Shown here piece after piece: positions 61,187 through 64,000 of a DNA stretch of 64,000 nt; positions within the stretch are counted from its first letter, which is position 1, and the number at the start of each line of letters is the position of its first letter. The stretch comes from Opitutaceae bacterium (GTDB taxonomy: Bacteria > Verrucomicrobiota > Verrucomicrobiia > Opitutales > Opitutaceae). The notes beneath the pieces were generated by a model. That model did no database searches and had not been told where the DNA came from. It saw nothing but the letters and a program-made list of their open reading frames with translations. The position numbers were made by a program, and so were the translations under genes. The stretch is taken from NCBI GenBank assembly GCA_016794625.1, contig JAEUGY010000054.1:1-64000 (forward strand), written 5' to 3'.

Positions 61187-62728
61187 TCACGGTTTTCTCC
61201 AGATGTGATTGTTCTTGCTGAGCAGCTCGTCGGCGGACGGAGGCCCCCAGGAACCCGCCGCGTAACTGTCCATGCCTTCCCGTTTGGCCGCGGCCCACGA
61301 TTCCAGGACCGGAGTGTAGAGTCGCCACGAGGTTTCGGCCTCGTCGCCTCGGATGAAAAGCGTCCCATCCCCAATCATGGCGTCCAGCACAAGGCGCTCG
61401 TAGGCTTCGGGCGTGTTCGAGCCGAACGTGGTGCTGTAGCGGAAGTTCATCTTCACTGGCTGGGTGCGCGTCTCCAAACCCGGCACCTTGCCATTGAGCA
61501 CCATGCTCAGTCCCTCGTCGGGCTGGATCTGAAAGGCGAGTGTATTGGGGGCGAGATTGAAGCGCTCGCCCTCGGCGAAGAGTGTGCCGGGAGGACGCTT
61601 GAACTGAATGGCGATTTCGCTCACGCGACGGGCCATGCGTTTGCCTGAACGCAGGTAAAAGGGAACGCCCTGCCACCGCCAGTTGTTGATCGAGAGCCGG
61701 ATCGCAGCGTACGTCTCAGTGGCGGACACGGGGGCTATGCCCTCCTCTTCCAAATAGCCCTTCGACGGTTTGCCGCCCAGCAATCCGGCCGCGTATTGGG
61801 CGCGGGCGACATCCCCTCCCGGACCGACCCGAAGTGGCTGGATCGCCTTGAGCACCTTGACCTTTTCATCGCGGACCGCCTCGGCGTCGAGCGACACCGG
61901 CGGTTCCATCGCGGTCAGGGCCAGCAGCTGCATGGTGTGGTTCTGAATCATGTCCCGCAGCGCACCGCTCTGCTCGTAGTACCCCCCGCGTGTGCCGACG
62001 CCCACTTCCTCAGCCACGGTGATCTGAACGTTGTCGATGAAGGTGCGATTCCAGAGCGGCTCAAAAATCGAGTTGGCGAACCGCTGCACGAGAAGATCCT
62101 GCACCGTTTCCTTGCCCAGGTAGTGGTCGATCCGGTACACTTGGTGCTCCTGAAAGACCGACCTGATGGTGCCATTGAGCGCCACCGCCGAGGCCAGGTC
62201 CTTGCCGAACGGCTTCTCGATGATGACCTTGGCGTGATGGACGTGCCCAAGGTGCTTCGAAGCCAGTCCGCTTGCGCCGAGATTGAGCAGAATCGGAGCG
62301 AAAACCGAGGGAGGGGTGGAGATGTAGAAGAGCGGCTGCACGTCGCGGCCGATGCGCTTCTCAATCTCGGCGATGTGCGCCGCCAGACGGTCGAAGGCCG
62401 GCTTCTCGTCGTAACCACCAGCCACATACGTGGTGTTGGCGGCGACCCGGCCCCAGACCTCCGCATTCAATTCTCGGCGGGAAAACTCCTTTACGGCGTC
62501 GGCCGCCATCCCGCGAAACTCATCGTCCGGGATGGGCTTGCGTCCGTAGCCGATGAGGTGGAAATCGGCGGGGAGCAGATTGTCCACCGCCAGATTGTAG
62601 ACGGCCGGAATCAGTTTCCGCGCGGTCAGATCCCCCGATGCGCCAAAAATGACGACGACGGTGGGAGGTGCTCCGCGGTGCTTGCTCAAGCCCTGCAGGA
62701 ATGGATGTCTTGGTTGGTTCTCGGCCAT
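61187..62728 (-). CDS. zwf: glucose-6-phosphate 1-dehydrogenase
   Basis: Zwf oxidises glucose 6-phosphate with NADP+ and opens the oxidative pentose phosphate pathway. The 513-residue protein has the nucleotide-binding FGASGDLTARKL (about 28-39), EKPFGKDL (171-178), the catalytic RIDHYLGKE (199-207) and NWRWQGVPFYLRSGKRM. The C-terminal DAMIGDGTLFIRGDE lies near the structural NADP site in related enzymes. It is first in a minus-strand string with opcA and pgl. The 138-bp region upstream separates it from yraN and probably contains its promoter. Confidence 0.97.
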   Translation of the reverse strand: MAENQPRHPFLQGLSKHRGAPPTVVVIFGASGDLTARKLIPAVYNLAVDNLLPADFHLIGYGRKPIPDDEFRGMAADAVKEFSRRELNAEVWGRVAANTTYVAGGYDEKPAFDRLAAHIAEIEKRIGRDVQPLFYISTPPSVFAPILLNLGASGLASKHLGHVHHAKVIIEKPFGKDLASAVALNGTIRSVFQEHQVYRIDHYLGKETVQDLLVQRFANSIFEPLWNRTFIDNVQITVAEEVGVGTRGGYYEQSGALRDMIQNHTMQLLALTAMEPPVSLDAEAVRDEKVKVLKAIQPLRVGPGGDVARAQYAAGLLGGKPSKGYLEEEGIAPVSATETYAAIRLSINNWRWQGVPFYLRSGKRMARRVSEIAIQFKRPPGTLFAEGERFNLAPNTLAFQIQPDEGLSMVLNGKVPGLETRTQPVKMNFRYSTTFGSNTPEAYERLVLDAMIGDGTLFIRGDEAETSWRLYTPVLESWAAAKREGMDSYAAGSWGPPSADELLSKNNHIWRKP

Positions 62729-62866
62729 GACGTGGGAGTGTTTGTCGGCAGCGCCGTCCGGCGAGGCAAGCGGTTTGTTTCGCCTGGCCGCTCACACCAG
62801 CCTTCGGAGTCGGTATTCTGGCTCCCCTTGTACCATGCGCACCAACAGCTTCGCCATTCATCCAGG

Positions 62867-63307
62867 CTACCGTCGGTAGTAGGTGCGGAACAACGGCACG
62901 TTTGCGAAGTGGCGTACCCCGGCCTCCTCTCGGGCCCGCTGGGCGGCTCCGGGATCGGAAACCTCGACCACATCAAATCGAAACGTCCCGGGCCGACTCC
63001 TCACCGGGAGCGCCCGCAGGTAAGCGTCGCACGCCACCAACAATGCCCGTCGTTTCCGTTGATTGACGGCAAACCGACCCGAGACCGCGGCGGCGCGTTT
63101 GCGTGTCTTGACCTCGACAAACACCAAGACGGCTCCGTCGAGGGCCACGATATCAATCTCCCTTCGGAGGTTGTTGGGATCGCGCCAGTTGCGGGTCACC
63201 ACCCGAAAACCAGCATGTTCCTGGAGCCAGGACGCAGCGATCGCTTCCCCCCAGGACCCGGTGTCGCTCCCCTGCGTGCGAAAACGGTCCTGGATCCACT
63301 GCCACAT
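62867..63307 (-). CDS. YraN/UPF0102 family nuclease-fold protein
   Basis: This 146-residue protein has the UPF0102 pattern: GSWGEAIAASWLQEHAGFRVVTRNWR, then REIDIVALDGAVLVFVEVKTRK, where Asp and Glu-x-Lys form a PD-(D/E)XK-like active site. The C-terminal part has FRFDVVEV. The family is widespread and is usually near rnhB or rsmI; its function is not settled. Here it lies 15 bp downstream of the smc gene on the same strand, an uncommon partner. Confidence 0.92.
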   Translation of the reverse strand: MWQWIQDRFRTQGSDTGSWGEAIAASWLQEHAGFRVVTRNWRDPNNLRREIDIVALDGAVLVFVEVKTRKRAAAVSGRFAVNQRKRRALLVACDAYLRALPVRSRPGTFRFDVVEVSDPGAAQRAREEAGVRHFANVPLFRTYYRR

Positions 63308-63322
63308 GCGATTCGGTCCTCA

Positions 63323-64000
63323 TCAGGCACCCGCCAGATGCGGACTCTTCGCGCCTCGCACCGCGTCAGCCATGTTTTGCTGCGCCGTCTCCGTGTCTCC
63401 GATCAAATGATTGAATTTCATCGAGACGGTCTTGGAGACGCCGCGCTCCTCCATCGTCACCCCGTAGATCGCCTGCGCGGCGGAAACCGTGCGTTTGTTG
63501 TGGGTGATGATGATGAACTGCGACTCGTGGACGAATTTCTTCAGCAGATCGGTGAAGCGCCCAATGTTCGATTCGTCGAGCGGAGCGTCCAACTCGTCGA
63601 GCAAGCAGAAGGGCGACGGCTTCACCATGTACAACGCGAAGAGCAGTGCGACTGCAGTGAGCGTCTTCTGTCCGCCGGACAGCAGGGTGATGCTCTTCAG
63701 TTTGGTTCCTGGAGGCTGGGCGGTGATCTCAATGCCGCTCTCCAGGACGTCGTCCGTCTGGATCAACTCCAGATTTGCCACGCCACCGCCAAAGAGGGTT
63801 TGGAAGGTGTAAACGAAGTTCTTCTTAATCTGCTCGAAGGTGACGGAGAACTGCTGCTGCGAGGTCTGGTTGATCTCATCGATCATCGCGAGCAACGAGG
63901 TCTTGGCCTGGACCAGATCGTCATTCTGGTTTTTGAGGAAGTCGTAGCGCTGCTTCAGTTCCGCATACTCCTCGATGGCGACCAGGTTGACCGCGCCCAT
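63323..64000 (-). CDS. smc: chromosome segregation protein SMC, C-terminal end (partial)
   Basis: Only the last 225 or so residues are in the window, and the gene continues past 64,000. Visible are the end of the coiled coil (AIEEYAELKQRYDFLKNQNDDL), then the C-terminal head with FGGGVANLELI, the ABC signature LLSGGQKTLTAVALLFAL and Walker B CLLDELDAPLDESN. The switch His is in IITHNKRTVSAAQAIYGVTM. SMC homodimers with ScpAB compact and align the chromosome. The Met at the window edge (MGAVNLVAIEEY) is internal, since GAVNL is a mid-protein SMC motif. Confidence 0.96.
   Translation of the reverse strand: MGAVNLVAIEEYAELKQRYDFLKNQNDDLVQAKTSLLAMIDEINQTSQQQFSVTFEQIKKNFVYTFQTLFGGGVANLELIQTDDVLESGIEITAQPPGTKLKSITLLSGGQKTLTAVALLFALYMVKPSPFCLLDELDAPLDESNIGRFTDLLKKFVHESQFIIITHNKRTVSAAQAIYGVTMEERGVSKTVSMKFNHLIGDTETAQQNMADAVRGAKSPHLAGA

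Overview
The window is high-GC (roughly 60%) chromosomal DNA from a Gram-negative, menaquinone-making bacterium. The most likely source is Verrucomicrobiota, probably Opitutales/Opitutaceae. The reasons are a fused SecD-SecF next to yajC, lpxK, scattered menB, menD and menF, a large Ig/NHL-propeller exported protein with the C-terminal repeats common in that group, and a lexA gene preceded by TGTTC-N4-GAACA operators. Coding density is high. No insertion sequence, prophage, CRISPR array or rRNA operon is visible, and only one tRNA gene is seen. Many start codons are preceded by CT-rich leaders instead of a Shine-Dalgarno sequence.

Region 1 (1-15.2 kb) is a nitrate assimilation locus. A divergent LysR regulator faces a long same-strand run: a cytosolic NrtA-like protein, a Tat-exported NrtA, the NrtB permease, two ATPases, an outer-membrane alginate_exp-type porin, a NirA-type nitrite reductase, a CysJ-like diflavin reductase, a DmsB-DmsC fusion and a NasA-type molybdoenzyme. 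Together these would move nitrate across the outer and inner membranes and reduce it to ammonium. Electrons would come from quinol at the nitrate step and from NAD(P)H at the nitrite step. The nasA frame breaks at about 15,100, and its expected last 36 residues lie in another frame.

Region 2 (15.2-35.7 kb) is mostly housekeeping. It holds a minus-strand string yajC-secDF-recJ-satD-DUF3307, then speA, lpxK, panD, a class V aminotransferase, a topoisomerase III-like enzyme with three C-terminal repeats, fructose-bisphosphate aldolase with a clear terminator, menB, kup with a coupled GNAT gene, and menD.

Region 3 (35.7-46.9 kb) holds the 1051-residue Ig/NHL exported protein, menF coupled to metG, a GT2 glycosyltransferase paired with UDP-galactopyranose mutase, a MATE exporter, a YcfL-like lipoprotein and trmL.

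Region 4 (46.9-53.7 kb) is a sugar catabolic operon controlled by a divergent AraC regulator: an aldo/keto reductase resembling plant L-galactose dehydrogenase, an LgoD-like zinc dehydrogenase and a ribose-type ABC importer. L-galactose use is my inference. A pair of 11-bp direct repeats 22 bp apart in the divergent promoter looks like the AraC operator.

Region 5 (53.7-64 kb) holds a single-domain asparaginase-like protein, a lexA-mmcB-like SOS operon with two tandem LexA boxes, a DUF3500 protein, a CPA2 antiporter with tandem TrkA_C domains, the oxidative pentose-phosphate set zwf-opcA-pgl, yraN, and the 3' end of smc, which runs off the window.
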